DNA of 64,000 bases from Jaapia argillacea MUCL 33604 (taxonomy: Eukaryota > Basidiomycota > Agaricomycetes > Jaapiales > Jaapiaceae): contig KL197724.1 of NCBI GenBank assembly GCA_000697665.1, forward strand, positions 390,009 to 454,008, given 5' to 3'. A program made the position numbers and the translations under genes. Position 1 is the first letter of the stretch. Each line of letters starts with the position of its first letter. This document shows, in pieces, positions 47,402 to 61,043 of the stretch. The notes under the pieces were generated by a model, which had not been told where the DNA came from, searched no databases, and was given only the letters and a program-made list of their open reading frames with translations.

Positions 47402-50400
47402 TTAGCCTCCTTGCAAAAGAGAAAGTATTTGCTGTAATGTCCGCTGGTCACATCCACCCTGGCGTTGAAATACTGCAAGAAGCTCCGTCGTCCCATCAAG
47501 CTTGTTCGTATATTTCATCGAGATGGACGCCAACGCATTTTCGATCCTTACCGAGAATGAATCCAAGAGAAGCATGAGTTCCGACTCAGAAGCTTTGTCG
47601 TGCAGGGGAGGCAAAAGGACGTTTGGATCGCCGTACATATATCGGGAGTCTTGTTCAGTATCATCAGGAGGTTGACCGGGGAGACTGCATCTGCGTTCTT
47701 GAACTGGGCGGAAGATCCGCGACGAGGCAAGGCTCTCCAGACGGATAGTCAACATTCCCAAAGCTCGTATTTGTTCCACGCTGAACTGTATTCGGGAGGT
47801 CGAACCGCTGGGATCCTCCCCTGAGTCCTCAAGATCCTTGCGTCCAATCAGGCTAGCAGGATAAACAGCCGATAGAACTTCCGGGACCTCCAACCCCTTT
47901 AGCTTGACTTCGCCTACTGGGACTACAATCGGACGCATAAGTCGAATGGCCTCGATGGCTTGGATCGGTTGAAGATAGGAGTAGTCCGTCTCGGGTTCCG
48001 TTTCGTAGATTCGAGCATTGATCTCGCGAATGACGTCCGCACTACACATGATTTGACCTCCAGCGGCTCGACTATTAATGCGAGCGGAACGATTGACCAT
48101 AGATCCAAAGTAATCCATGCGATGGGTGACAGGGTCTCGCTCACAAGCAGGCATGCCGCAATGGATACCCATTCGGACGGACAAACCGCGTTGAATGAGG
48201 TTGCCAGCTTCATCAAATACCTGTTTCCCATCTTCACATTCCAGAATCTCCAAAGGCCACGCTTCTTTCTGTAATTGCTCCTGAACAGTGAGACTCCACC
48301 ACAACGCGGAAAGCGTAGTGGGGAATGAACACATGAATGCGTCACCTTCAGTCTTGACTTCATAACCCCCACATAGTCGCAGCTGTCGCCGAAGTAAACT
48401 GTTGTGGAGACGCATCGCAGTAGCCATCCCCGGATTGACCTCCCAAAGGTGCGTGGAATTGCGAATATCGGTGAAAACCAGCGCGATGTGGCCGACGGGT
48501 GCCCTGACTTCATCATCCAGCCGTGAGATGTTCCGGTCAATGATTTCATCGCCTCTGCGCCTGCGTCGAAGAGAGGACAGGTTCTCCGTGCCATCAGAGA
48601 AGAGGTCTGCAACACAGATCACCATGATCATAGTGCTTCCATCCGCGCCATAGCTGATTGCAAAGTCTCGAAGTTTTTGAGCGGCAATCATAGGGTCATG
48701 GCGCTCGCTCCGTGCGATGTCAACCGCGGTCTGGAAGGAGACGTAGTTCCATAGTTCGCGATTCCCGATGATCACGAATTCATCTAGAGCTGTCAAGTCG
48801 TAGGTCTGGACATATGGACAAGAGTTCACCACGGGGAGGGCAGGGTAGAATCCGAAGGAGCGGGATACGTCGATTTCATCATTCACGAAACCCTTCGGGG
48901 ACACCCATCCTTCTGCAGTCCTGATCCTGGAGGTCTCGTCACGATTAAAAGGATCGTGTTTTCTGGACAGTGGTACGGCGGATCCTTGTCGTGAAACAAC
49001 AGCTAGGGCGTCGCCAGCGTTTGCCGCATACAACTTCTTGTCAACAAGATATAAGACGACGCCTGAGGCACCGCATCTCGTGGACACGTCCTGAAGAACC
49101 ACGCCATTCGTAGATCCGCTGACTTGGGACATTTTGCGGTCCACCGAATTGTAGAGGAAGTTGTACATCAGCTTGTTGAGTTCCAGGAACGTACGGCGCA
49201 TGGCGATGGGAATATCTTCATCGACTCCTGGATCAAGGGCGGCAAGCTTTTGGGAGAAGATCGATACGAAGTTATCGTGGAGATACTTGGAAAGTCGATT
49301 GCTACTTCCAAACGGTTGCGCTCTCCCGAACATAGCGAAGATCGCCTCGTCCTTTCGGTCGCGGAACTCCGGTTGAACGAGGTCAAACATGTGCAAGGTA
49401 TCAGATTTCCCGAGGGTATCTGCAATACCGTATGCCATCCTATTGACCTCGGATACGGATGTCCGGACTCGACGATCTTCATGCTCATCCGGGATGTTTG
49501 GTAAGAATGTTGTGGTCACATCCATCAAACCCAAGACTCGCAGCTGATGGAGTCCAGAGAAGTCAGCGAGCATCTTAGCATTGTGCTGATCCTTGCCCCC
49601 TTTCGGGTGAGCATCTGGCTTGATTTCGAGTCGCTTGTTCCCGGATAAATTGAGGTACTTGAGATTCTTATTGAAATTCCTAAAAGTGGGGTGAGAGGAG
49701 AAGTAAAGTTGTTCAGACCAGAACGCACCAATTCCAATCAAACTCCCAATTATTGATGTTGTACTTCAAAATATTGCTCCCAACATCCAACACTTCCAAC
49801 GACTTGATCTTCCCAAGTTCACGGGGCAACGTCTGGAGTTTATTACCGTTTAGGAAGAGGACGGTAAGCTTCATCAATCGGTGTAGATCTTCAGTGGGCA
49901 AAGCCGATAAATTATTCCCACTGAGGTACAACTCAACGAGCTTGTTAAGACTCCTGAAGAAGTGCGGAGGGATCTCCTGTATGTCGTTGAACGACAGGTT
50001 CAGGATGCGCAGTTGCTTAAGATGAGTCAAGGGGTGGAGGACATCATCAATCAAACGATTTTCGCCGATATACAGTCGTTCCAGCGAATGGGCCAGTGGA
50101 GGAGCATAACGATGATTGTGGCTGACGGTCAAACTTGTCGTAGATGACTTCCTATCCGGGTATGCGGTTTCGGCGATGGAGATGTATGAATTGGCCGACG
50201 GTAACGACGACATCGCCGGTGGATCGTGCCAAGTAACAAGGAGATTTGACGTGACGTTGATCTCTGTCAGCGACGCGCAGTTCCATATTGTCGCCGGCAG
50301 CTCTGTGAGACTGTTATTGTGGGCATCAAGTCTCTCCAGTTTCTGCAGTTGCCCAAGACTCGACGGAAGCGCGGTCAACTCGTTATCTGAGCATGACAGG

Positions 50401-52979
50401 TAAGTCAACCTGCTCAGCTTTCCGAGAGAATCGGGAATTGACTTGAATGAGTTGCAGTCGAGTCGCAGGGTAGTCAGTGATGATAATTGACCGAGCGAAA
50501 CGTCGGCGAGGGAGGAGAGCTTGGCATGGGAGATGTCGAGGGAGGTGAGACCGCAACCCATAGGTCCGGGCACAAGGGTGAGCTGAGTGATGTCGTTCCA
50601 CGAAGCGTCAAGGAAGGTGAGGGACTCGCCCAGCGAGAGGTCGAGAGCGTGAATGGTGTTATGATCTGACAACATCTCCTGTAGGTACGGTAACAAGGAC
50701 ACGGAAGAAAGGTCGGAGATATTATTTCTTCGGCAGTCCAAAATCTTCAGGTTCTGCAACTGCCTGCATGAGTCAGGCAGGCAGGAAACTTGGTTACCCA
50801 GGATGATGAGCCTCTCCAATTTCCTCAGATTTCCAATCTCCTCCGGGAGTTCCGTCAGCATATTGAACGATATATCCAAGTCTATAAGGCCAGGCATTTT
50901 GCAGACGGCATCCGGGACTCGGCGGAACTTGTTATTCGAGATATTCAAGAACCGTAGGGATCGCAAGCGGGGGAAATGCCAGGGAAGATCTTCCAGTCGA
51001 TTGTTTTGAACTTTCAGATCCTTGAGTTCTGGGACATTCTCCAGGTACGCTTCGTCTAGGTTGACAATGCGATTGCAAGAAATGTCCAGTCGGTGGAGAG
51101 TCGTACAGTGCCGAACGCTTTGAGGGACTTTCTTCATCGCCATATACGACATACGCAACTCGCGGAGAGTAGTACATGACTGGATGAAGTCGCGGGGAAT
51201 CTCGAGCATGGGGTTTCGCGATAGGTTTAGTGAAATGATCGAGTCGGTATGCGAGTAAAGAGCGATGGGAACGGTCTTGAGACTACGGTTCTGAAGGTCA
51301 ACATACTCGAAGGAGTCGAGATTAAGGTCATCATCCTACCCCCAAACATTAGCCAAAATGAGGAAGCTTGGACCGGTCAACGTACCGCAGGGCCAAGAAG
51401 GTTGCTTTTGTATACAAATTTGAGAAGGAAGGTAAGATCTTCAGCGCCCAAATGATCGAGATTGTCTTGGGTTGAGTAACCGGCTTGCTCCAGTCGACGT
51501 CGGAGGATGTCCGCAGGGCGCTCCGTCTGCGCGAGGACTCGCTCTACAAAACTTGATGAGCCACCCATCACACAAGGCTATGAATTCGACTCACCTCTTC
51601 CCCTCTCCTTGAGATAGAGTCGATGCGTCTCCCTCTCCGGATCCAACAACAGCTTGTGGTTAAGAACTGGCACCAACTCCTGCACCGTGACAGAAAGTGC
51701 GATGTGCACGACGTGGTAAGTGTTGTTTTGTCGATACACCCGAAGTTTGTAGTTCTTGTAGGACGGTAGTGACTTGGGTATCTTCGTCGCGGTCTTCCTG
51801 CGAGACTTTCGCTTCGCAGCTGCGGAAGGGAAGGATGGTAGCTTGTTCACCACACTCTCTTCCGAGCTTGAATAATCGGGTTCTCCAAGACTCCCCATCA
51901 CACCTTCCTTCTCTACAGCCCAGCTCTCCGGCGCAGTCCAAGATGGACTCCCTGGCCTTTCAATCTCATTCCCATTATCCGTCTTTGGCGGCTCCGGCAA
52001 TGTGGTTTTTGGCGAAACCTTCCGTTGATCGAGGCGGTTTGGTGGGTTTTGGTCCCGCATGGCCTCGGGCGAAAAGGGATGAGGGTTGGTAAAGATAGGA
52101 TCGATGGTTTGGTTGGAGGAGGATCGAAGATGGAAGCTACCATTGGAGTGGCTGAAAGTGCTGGACTTGTAACTGGAAATGGTACCCAGCGTTCCTATAG
52201 TTCCCACTGATCCGAACTCTGGAGTGGGGTCGAGGCTCTGAAGAGCATCCAGGTTGACAATACCGTCCATCTCGTCGAGATTAGTATCCAAGGTGATCTC
52301 CTGTTGGTGAGGGTTGGCGTGATAGTCGATGGGAGGTTGCAATGATTTCTTCCTCGTCTTCTTATCCTTCTTCGGTAGTATGATGGGGGGAGAGGGCGCG
52401 AATGGAAGGAATGAGGTCTGGTCGAAGAAAGGAGGGAGTTGTTGACTGAGGAACGAGGCTGCATCGTCTGCATCGTCGAATTCATCGTGTTCATGGCGCT
52501 CTTCACGGCGGTCCCGATACTCGGTAAACGAACGAGGTTTGCTTCGCCCACGCTTCATCATACTGCTGAGAACGCTCAGCGACGACTTCGGCTTGCTCAA
52601 CTCTCGGAACCTGGATTCGCTGGAGCTGGTAGTGTCGATCGACCAATGCGAATCGCTGCCCCTCGAGCGGTCCGGGAGGTGGGTGTGACTGGTCTGCTTC
52701 GTCAATGTGAAGTTGGAGAAAGAAGCTTTGTGTGGAAAGCCAAACGAGCGTGAGGGCTTCGGCGGAGGTGTAGGCTTTGTTTGACCGTATAATCAGTATA
52801 ATGATAAGGCATGGTATATGAAGACATTGGAGACTGACCGGTTCATCTGAAGCAAGCCAAGGGGCAATGACCGCAGCATTATCTGAGGAGGAGGGGGCAG
52901 CCTGAACAAGGGCATTCGGGTTTAGGAATTCATGGCTCCTGGAGGTATAATCGATATTGGGCAGCTCAAGCCTGGCCAT
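47402..52979 (-). CDS. CYR1: Adenylate cyclase (RA, LRR, PP2C-like, cyclase)
   Basis: This makes cAMP for the protein kinase A pathway and is probably Ras-regulated at the membrane. The start at 52979 reads MARLELPNIDYTS. Domains in order: a disordered Ser-rich N-terminus; a Ras-association-like domain (NYKLRVYRQNNTYHVVHIAL, then ETHRLYLKERGRGERVLAQ; about 51750-51390); about 20 leucine-rich repeats (51340-49620, for example LRFLNISNNKFRRVPDAV); a PP2C-like region (STRCGASGVVLYLVDKKLYA, FVIIGNRELWNYVS); and the class III cyclase domain starting HIALVFTDIRNSTHLWEV with the metal-binding Asp, GGYEVKTEGDAFMCSF, MGIHCGMPACE and DYFGSMVNRSARI. A C-terminal regulatory tail follows to 47402. Exons 52979-52839, 52774 to about 51596, about 51550-51387, about 51338-49730 and about 49690-47402 give roughly 1,790 residues. 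It looks intact. Confidence 0.93.
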
Positions 52980-53736
52980 TGAATAAAGAGCAAAGATGGA
53001 GAGAACAAGCAATCATTTACAAGAGGCCGTACAAACCCTCCCAAGCCAAAATGGCAGCGTCGGTTGATCGGGACGCTGACTGAACCAACGTCCGTCCTTC
53101 CCTTTTTGGTGTTTAGTTCTCACGCTCCGGCGGCGTCACTCCGCGCATTGCACAAGTACTGCCTTATGATATATAGGGAAAGCATCGTATAGACGACCTC
53201 CATACATTGGAATTGAGCAGCACAGAGGGGATTCAGGAATTGTTCCAACCAAACGCACCCTCAGCTCAACGGGCGCTCAGGAAGAATGGACTCTTCAGGC
53301 CATGGAAACCGCCAATATAAGCATCCTCCCAATGGACGATATCTTCTGATTGCTATTCGTCGTTGTTCGAATAGCAGCGTGCGACAAGAACAAATCACAA
53401 ATTCATCGGTAGAGTGTGCCGCGGTTATTCATAGCACCAAAGAAGGATGGAATGTACAAGAAGTCCTCGAGAATACCCGTGGTGAGCCGTCGCCGCAGCC
53501 GGCTCAATTTAAGCCTGGTGGCGACAGCAAACTGAGGGTGCACCACTCGCCCCACTTGATGTAGGGGGATATATTCAGGGATACACGAGGATAGGTCTGG
53601 AAAAGTGTCCAGGACACGCATTCAAAATGGTACCATTGGACAAACAGAGACAATGGAAACAAGATGAATGTCACCGCCCTCACTGCTTTCAGACCCTACA
53701 AGTCGCCAATTAGACCTTAGATTGCACCAAATTTTG
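52980..53736. other. Intergenic region, no supportable gene
   Basis: This is the upstream region of adenylate cyclase and downstream of the mini-gene at 53737-53924. A 92-codon plus-strand frame (53286-53564) has an ATG near its start but no recognisable domain or flanking gene structure. I leave it unassigned. Confidence 0.45.
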
Positions 53737-53924
53737 CTATAAGAAGGGCGGGTCAGATACGGCAGCTCCAACTGAATGATTAAAACGAACTTAACGACAC
53801 AATAACCGAAGGTCTTTACACCCCTACCACCATCCGTCTTCGTCGGAATCCGCCCAACAGCCGGTGCTGCGTTGGCAGCCTGCATAGACGCGATCACCTT
53901 CTCCCGAACAGAAGAAGTTGCCAT
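53737..53924 (-). CDS. Predicted 45-residue protein, function unknown
   Basis: Two exons, 53924-53822 and 53771-53737, separated by a 50-nt intron with GTGTAA donor and TTCAG acceptor, join in frame. The protein starts MATSSVREKVIASMQAANA, continues with PAVGRIPTKTDGGR and ends VGAAVSDPPFL. It has an N-terminal amphipathic helix and a polar, Gly-rich tail ending in a short hydrophobic motif. The neat splice and the non-random composition argue for a real small gene. I do not recognise the family and no neighbour suggests a role. It could instead be a chance frame. Confidence 0.4.
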
Positions 53925-55001
53925 ACCCGGTGACATCGGACGTTGGTGTATAGCATGGATGCCGTAGTCTCATGGAGCGACAATCTTCCAAATAAGTAAG
54001 AAATAGGATGATTGCTTGTCTTCACGGAAGGGAGGAGGGATAAGCATGTTTGTCGGGGGTGCCGGAGATGAATGATAATGTCCAAAATGGGGCGTAGTGC
54101 CACAGACGCCGTAAGACAGTCCGTAACGACTCAACTCGGCTGAGATGTCAGGGCGCTGGCTGCCTGAGAGAAAATGGAGTGAAAGGACTGAGAGGACCTG
54201 CAGTAAAGAGGCTGAGAGGGGCTGGAACGAAGGGACTTCGGGGAGAATGAACTGATGGGTGTGGTAAGGCCTGTCAAAGAAGAAGATGGAGAGGAAAAAC
54301 GTACCATCACACAGGACAATATACTTCGGGGAGCAAAAATTAACCCAAATAATTTATAACCAGCTGGTTGCTGCTTGACATCCCTGTACACACGAATCCA
54401 GCCTCTAGACTTCGGGGACAAACGGTCGTCGACAATTTGTGCACTAAAGCTTGATAGATTTTGCGAGTGAGATGGCGCACGGTAAAATCGAACAACGTTA
54501 CACCAGATAATCCAGGTCGTTAAGAACAGACGAAGGAACGAAAGTCGGGTGAGGAAATAGATTGAGAGCACCCAGAGACAGCTTTCGCCAAGGCCATCAG
54601 TAGGCGAAGATGCAATGGCGTCTGGAGTCGTCTCACCGCTCAGAATGTCCCAGACGATGTCAGGCAACGAGGGAAAACTGCAGTGACTATAGAAGGTTCC
54701 GAACAGTGAGGGTAAAAGGCTACAATTTCTTTCGACAATATAAGGAGTGGTGGCTATCATCAGGCCCGGCCGGCCATGGTCTAAGATCGGTCCAACAGGC
54801 GATGGAAGATGTTTCGAAATCTATGGCACTCAAAGGTGCATACGAGCGCCAGCCCAATCCAATCCATGGCCGGCCAAATAGCGCTATAGGCTATGCGCTG
54901 ATTGTCTGTCCATCCTGTTGTTGCAACTTTGATTACTCCCTTCTAGTGCTTACCACAAGCTCAGAGTTATTGGTGCTATATAGGCCTTGGCTCACATCTT
55001 T
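53925..55001. other. Intergenic region with an unconvincing minus-strand frame
   Basis: A 209-codon minus-strand frame (54131-54760) contains a hydrophobic segment (VLSIYFLTRLSFLRLFLTTW) but no recognisable domain, and its C-terminal part is Ser-rich low-complexity sequence. I keep it as a possible relic only. The last about 200 nt before 55002 should hold the promoter of the next gene. Confidence 0.4.
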
Positions 55002-57721
55002 ATGCCTTCCGACCCTACCCCCGTCTACTTTGAATTCGATGATCCCTCTGCCGTCTTGAGCAATCTTGGACCAGCACACTCCGTCAGAGAGGGCAGTGCG
55101 AGCACGGCCTCGGGCCTTCCTGGACCGGGACACACGCTAGACAAGGTTATATCGAAGGTTGGGAAGCGGTTGGAGAGGTTTTTGAAAGTTGGGCCCAAGC
55201 ACATCCCGACTACCGTCTACTACGAGTTTGATGATCCGTCCAGCTTGTTGCGCGATCTTGGGTCGACGTACACAGTCGATCGGGATAGCAACAGTACGGC
55301 GTCGGATCTCCCTGGGCCAGGACGTACTGTGGGCAGGGTGTTATCGAACGCCGGAAAAGGGGTACGAAAGTTTTTGAGCGTCTCTTTTGAACGAATGGGG
55401 CGGGGACCTACGGCTATAGCAGATAGTCTCATCGTGGCCGCAGATGATCTCGTCATGGTCGAAGGTTGGCCCCTTGTAGTACGCGGTAAGAACAGGTCTT
55501 GGTCACGAAGGCTTCTCCGGACTCCTCCAACGTTTGGACTACTTCTGGAGGACATCATCAAAATGCGTTGGGGGATATCAAAAGTCGATCCTATGCACGA
55601 TCGGCAATTCGTTAACCGTTGTCGCAAGTTGGTTGATTTCCTCAGGTATGCTACCTCCACTCAGTCGTCAGCACAATACGAACCTTTGTTTCCATCCAGG
55701 GATGAGAATATCAATAAAAGATATCTCGCGGCCTCTTATATTACCGCCCTCTTACTCATACCGAACATGAAGTCAGTTTTCGAACAATTAAGAGCTGAGG
55801 ATGCCATCAAATATTCCCTTTCGCTGTCATCATTCTCTCCTCGGAGCCATGAAGACTTGCTTGCACCATCAAGACGAGCACTTGTCATGCTCTCAGAATC
55901 ACAGGCTCTTGCCCACATCAAAGAATTCAATGCTGTGACATCCAAGGAAGATGGTCCCATCTGGGTGTTCCACAATTTCATGTCGAATATTCTACCATAC
56001 TCCTTGTGCGTGTTTTGTGTGTTTTGTGTGTTTTGAAGCGATGCCTGGATTGGTTGACGTCGATTTCCCAGACTCTCCGAAACTCAAGTATTGGTAGCGT
56101 ATGGTCTCGATGACGCGTGGGGGACCTACAACCACTGGTTCAATCACGCGAGTTCTGGGTTGTCAGATGGTACCTCTCCGCAGGGCATGTTCTCGCCGAG
56201 ATTATTGGGAGGTTGGCTGGATACCCTTCTTTCAGCAGATCGGCTCTCTGCAGCTGTGTTTCGGACTCTTCTTAAGAGCCTTATCGGGCAGCCTCCGGAT
56301 TTTGGTACCAACATCGACTTTATTTTGAATCTCTCTGCATGTCTGATGCAAAGAAGCGTTTGGGACGCATACAGTGAGTCTCTTCATTTTTTCCGTCGAC
56401 TGGGCGGCCTCTCAGTCATTCTATCAAGTGCCTGATATCGACGACTTTTTCAAGACACTTGAAAGGTTTTTTTTCGTTAGATACCCAAACTGGGATGCGT
56501 TGCCTGCTAGTAAAACTGCGGTGGAACATCTGGCAGTGATGTTGTCCCGCCCTCTAAACAATATTCCATCTCCTCCGGCAGTAATCCAAACCCTCAGTTA
56601 TTGTGTCTCTCCATGCCGAGGAATTTGGTGTTCATTCAGCCGACATTGGTACTTTGAAGGCGGCTATCAATTCTGTGACCCTCGAAGCCGACTTCCTCTC
56701 CGAGTCATTCAACCAAGGATACGAACTCGACTTTGTTGCCGTTTGATTGATCACGTCGTCGGGTGAGTCTCACAGTTAAAGGCGGTGAAAGTCCCTTCAT
56801 CATTCCTAACATGGGCCCCGTACGGACTGGCTGTGTTGCTCGGGATGACCTGCGAGTGGCAATACAAGACATTGATTGTCACGCGGAGATTTCCCGTCTT
56901 CTGAGGCGTGGAACGTGGGCTCCTAAGGAGAAGGTTCATGATACTTCCATCATTGCTGCCCTTCTTCATTCCCTGGACTCGGAATTAGGTTGTCCACCAG
57001 AATCACTATTCAGGGGAGGCAACTTTCATAATTGGTGCACTGGGATCTACAAGCAGAGGACCACTTCCCCATTGGATGGCGATGCAGAAGGCTCACATGG
57101 CTCTTACGAAGTACACCCCTTTTTTGATGACATACATCAGGATCTCATGGTCGTCGCAGATAGCAGGTAGTCACAGGATATATGGCGGCATGCGTGCGGA
57201 TCCTAGGAACCCAATACTCCTGGCACACCATGAATTGTTTGGTCCGGATCCCACAAGTGAAGTACTACTGGCGCAGTCCGACTGTCTCCGATGGATTTCT
57301 GCTTCCGAATTATCATCGTACGGCGATAGCTACAGCGCCGTTACTGTGAACACCCAATGTGACCAGAAGGATTTCATTGGGTGCCTCCCTGATCGTTTTT
57401 CGATGGAAATGAAGGTTTTCTCGGTATCCAACACTTTCTCAATACCTGATACACTGTTATCTCTGGGTAGGAGGGACAAACTTCACATCTTGGCATGCAG
57501 AGTTCACGTTGAAGTGTACTGGTATCATCAGTAGGTGCGCCGTTCTTTCAAGCACCAACAATTTACTGACCATCAACCTTGATATCCTTCCTTTTGGCAT
57601 TGTCAGACAAACAAATAGATTGACCCATGCTATCACCGCAGGGGAGAGCGTTGCTCCAGATTGGCTTGAGCGCAGTCATTGTAATGAGTGTGATGGTGCT
57701 TGTTGGGGAGGGGATGAGTGA
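55002..57721 (+). CDS. Uncharacterised relative of the WW-module protein
   Basis: No WW repeats, but the N-terminus is homologous to the modules of the 6778-10544 gene. It has two copies of a unit of about 75 residues (VYFEFDDPS and VYYEFDDPS starts, then GPGHTLD and GPGRTVG motifs). It also has the segment CRKLVDFLR followed by an intron at 55646-55699 that splits the same Arg codon in the same phase as in the WW gene, then YITALLLIPNMKSVFEQL, matching YTSVLLCFRPDLKSIF there. The cysteine cluster of the WW modules is absent. The C-terminal part differs (SACLMQRSVWDAY, SLHAEEFGVHSADIGTLKAA, RRGTWAPKEK, then a Cys-containing end HCNECDGACW). Introns also lie near 56006-56072 and 57165. Frame usage is awkward around 56.57-56.8 kb, so the model there is uncertain and the gene may be damaged. 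Confidence 0.55.
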
Positions 57722-58464
57722 TTCGGAGCGTTATATAAAGTCCATCACGACAGTAAGTTATATCTCGCGACATTCAACCAAACCATCTCCTTTGTAACCT
57801 CCGCCCTCGTCGGTCGTCGTAACGAACCTACGAGTTGATGGTGGATCCTCGGTGAGCGCTTGAGCTTGAGGACCTTGGATGCGGGACCCCGGACCGATAG
57901 GCAATGGAACGGACCCCGTGACATGTGACGGTAGGATTCGATCGGTTACCTGCCTGCTTGCAATCCGTGGTCTTGTGTCTCTGGCCAAAGGAGTCCTTTG
58001 TGCGTTTCATAGCAGTCCTTCTCTCTCCGACCCAACCGGAAACAGTTATCCCGGAGAGCTATTGCTCACAACAAAGCTATAGAACGATCGGTTTCCTAGA
58101 TGTCTCGTATAACTGCCCCAAAGGCCTTCTTATAATCGATGGGTAATTAGTTGAGTCAACCACGAGAACATCACAAGCATTGGCCCAAGGGGATACTGAT
58201 CAGTTCAATAGGGACAATGATGGTGAGAACACTGGCATTACTTTTATTGTTCGGTTTTTTGAAAAACTTCGGGTACTTACACAATTATGCACAACAAAAG
58301 GCGACGCCACTTATGATGAATCAAGCCTGTCCGTGACGAAGAGTAACTTACCAAAATCTACTTCATTCATCACCATACCTCGACGACAAGCTCATGGACG
58401 TATCACAGAAGCTGCAGTATATCGAAAGTAAGCGGTCACGTCTTCACGTCCTTGCCATGAATAC

Positions 58465-59074
58465 ATGTCTGATGTTATTGGTGGGGTATTCCTAGGTACG
58501 GAACCCGTGGTGAATTCATCAAACTGGTCCCAATTTCCGAACCAAAGTTATGACGAAGAGATAGTAGCAACGGTTCAAGACCCAGCGGGTCAAAGCCCCG
58601 GATGTAAGCGTAGTCGTCTTGAAGGTGAGTACTTACGAAGACACCCTCAAACGTCCAACACTCACCGTCATCTCGTCCAGAGGAGTCCGATGCTCTCCAA
58701 AGCCATAAACGTGCCAGGTTCTTGCACTACGCCGCCAAAGCCTCCCAAAAGCTTCGTCCTATTCATGCCGCGGCATCCAAGTTGGCCTTACATATCTTCG
58801 ACCATAATCGAAAAACATTAGTTCGCATCGATGGTGCGACACATTGCCCCTCGTTTCGATCTTGTGTATACTGAAACCATATCTGGATCATGTTATAACA
58901 GTGGGGAAACAAGTGCTTCGACGACATAGCAGGAAGGGTTCAACCGATTCTGGCTCCTCGACCGAGCCTGAAGTGTCATCACCGCTCAACATGGCCGAAA
59001 TGGCGAGTGGCCAAGATGAATGGATGGAACAAACTTTATGTACGCCTTTCTTGGAGCGTTCCCGCGAGGTCTAG
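58465..59074 (+). CDS. Predicted 171-residue protein, function unknown
   Basis: Exons 58465-58624, 58681-58863 and 58902-59074 join in frame. The protein has an acidic N-terminus (SYDEEIVATVQDPAG), a basic patch CKRSRLE, a helical stretch FLHYAAKASQKLRPIHAAAS, then HCPSFRS and a Ser-rich basic-to-acidic tail (RRHSRKGSTDSGSS). The second intron is only 38 nt. Upstream exons are possible: a frame ending RITEAAVYRK (58180-58431) can splice to YGTRGEFIKLVP near 58497, in a different frame from the one used here. I do not recognise the family. The model is a guess based on splice sites and frame. Confidence 0.35.
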
Positions 59075-59421
59075 TAAGTTAAGCGAACAATCTCAAGAGA
59101 CCAAGTGTTCACGCCATGCTCTTTCACCTAGCCATCTGCAAGCTTGAGTATCTGGACGCCCAGATTCGGACGAACGGTCGGACAGTCGCTTCGAGGCCTT
59201 TATCTTGGTTGCTGCTGGTATTCCAAGCGTGGGTTTTCGACTTATAACCCTTACAACATAACCCTTGCCTTACATTCCTTACATTCCTTTCGCTCCTTCC
59301 TCTTCATACGACCTTCCCCTGATGATACATACCGGACATACTATCTTAATACAGACAGTTACTAGTACATCCTCACGTAAAACAACTGCTGATAATACTA
59401 AAACCCCCTTTATCCAAAAGC

Positions 59422-61043
<1,622 letters not shown>

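Noticed and set aside
53286-53564. 92-codon plus-strand frame with an ATG start
   Set aside because: Composition is unremarkable and no family is recognised. It lies upstream of adenylate cyclase in divergent orientation, and a chance frame is as likely.
54131-54760. 209-codon minus-strand open frame
   Set aside because: It has no domain, a Ser-rich low-complexity end and no plausible splice context. Length alone is not enough in this composition.
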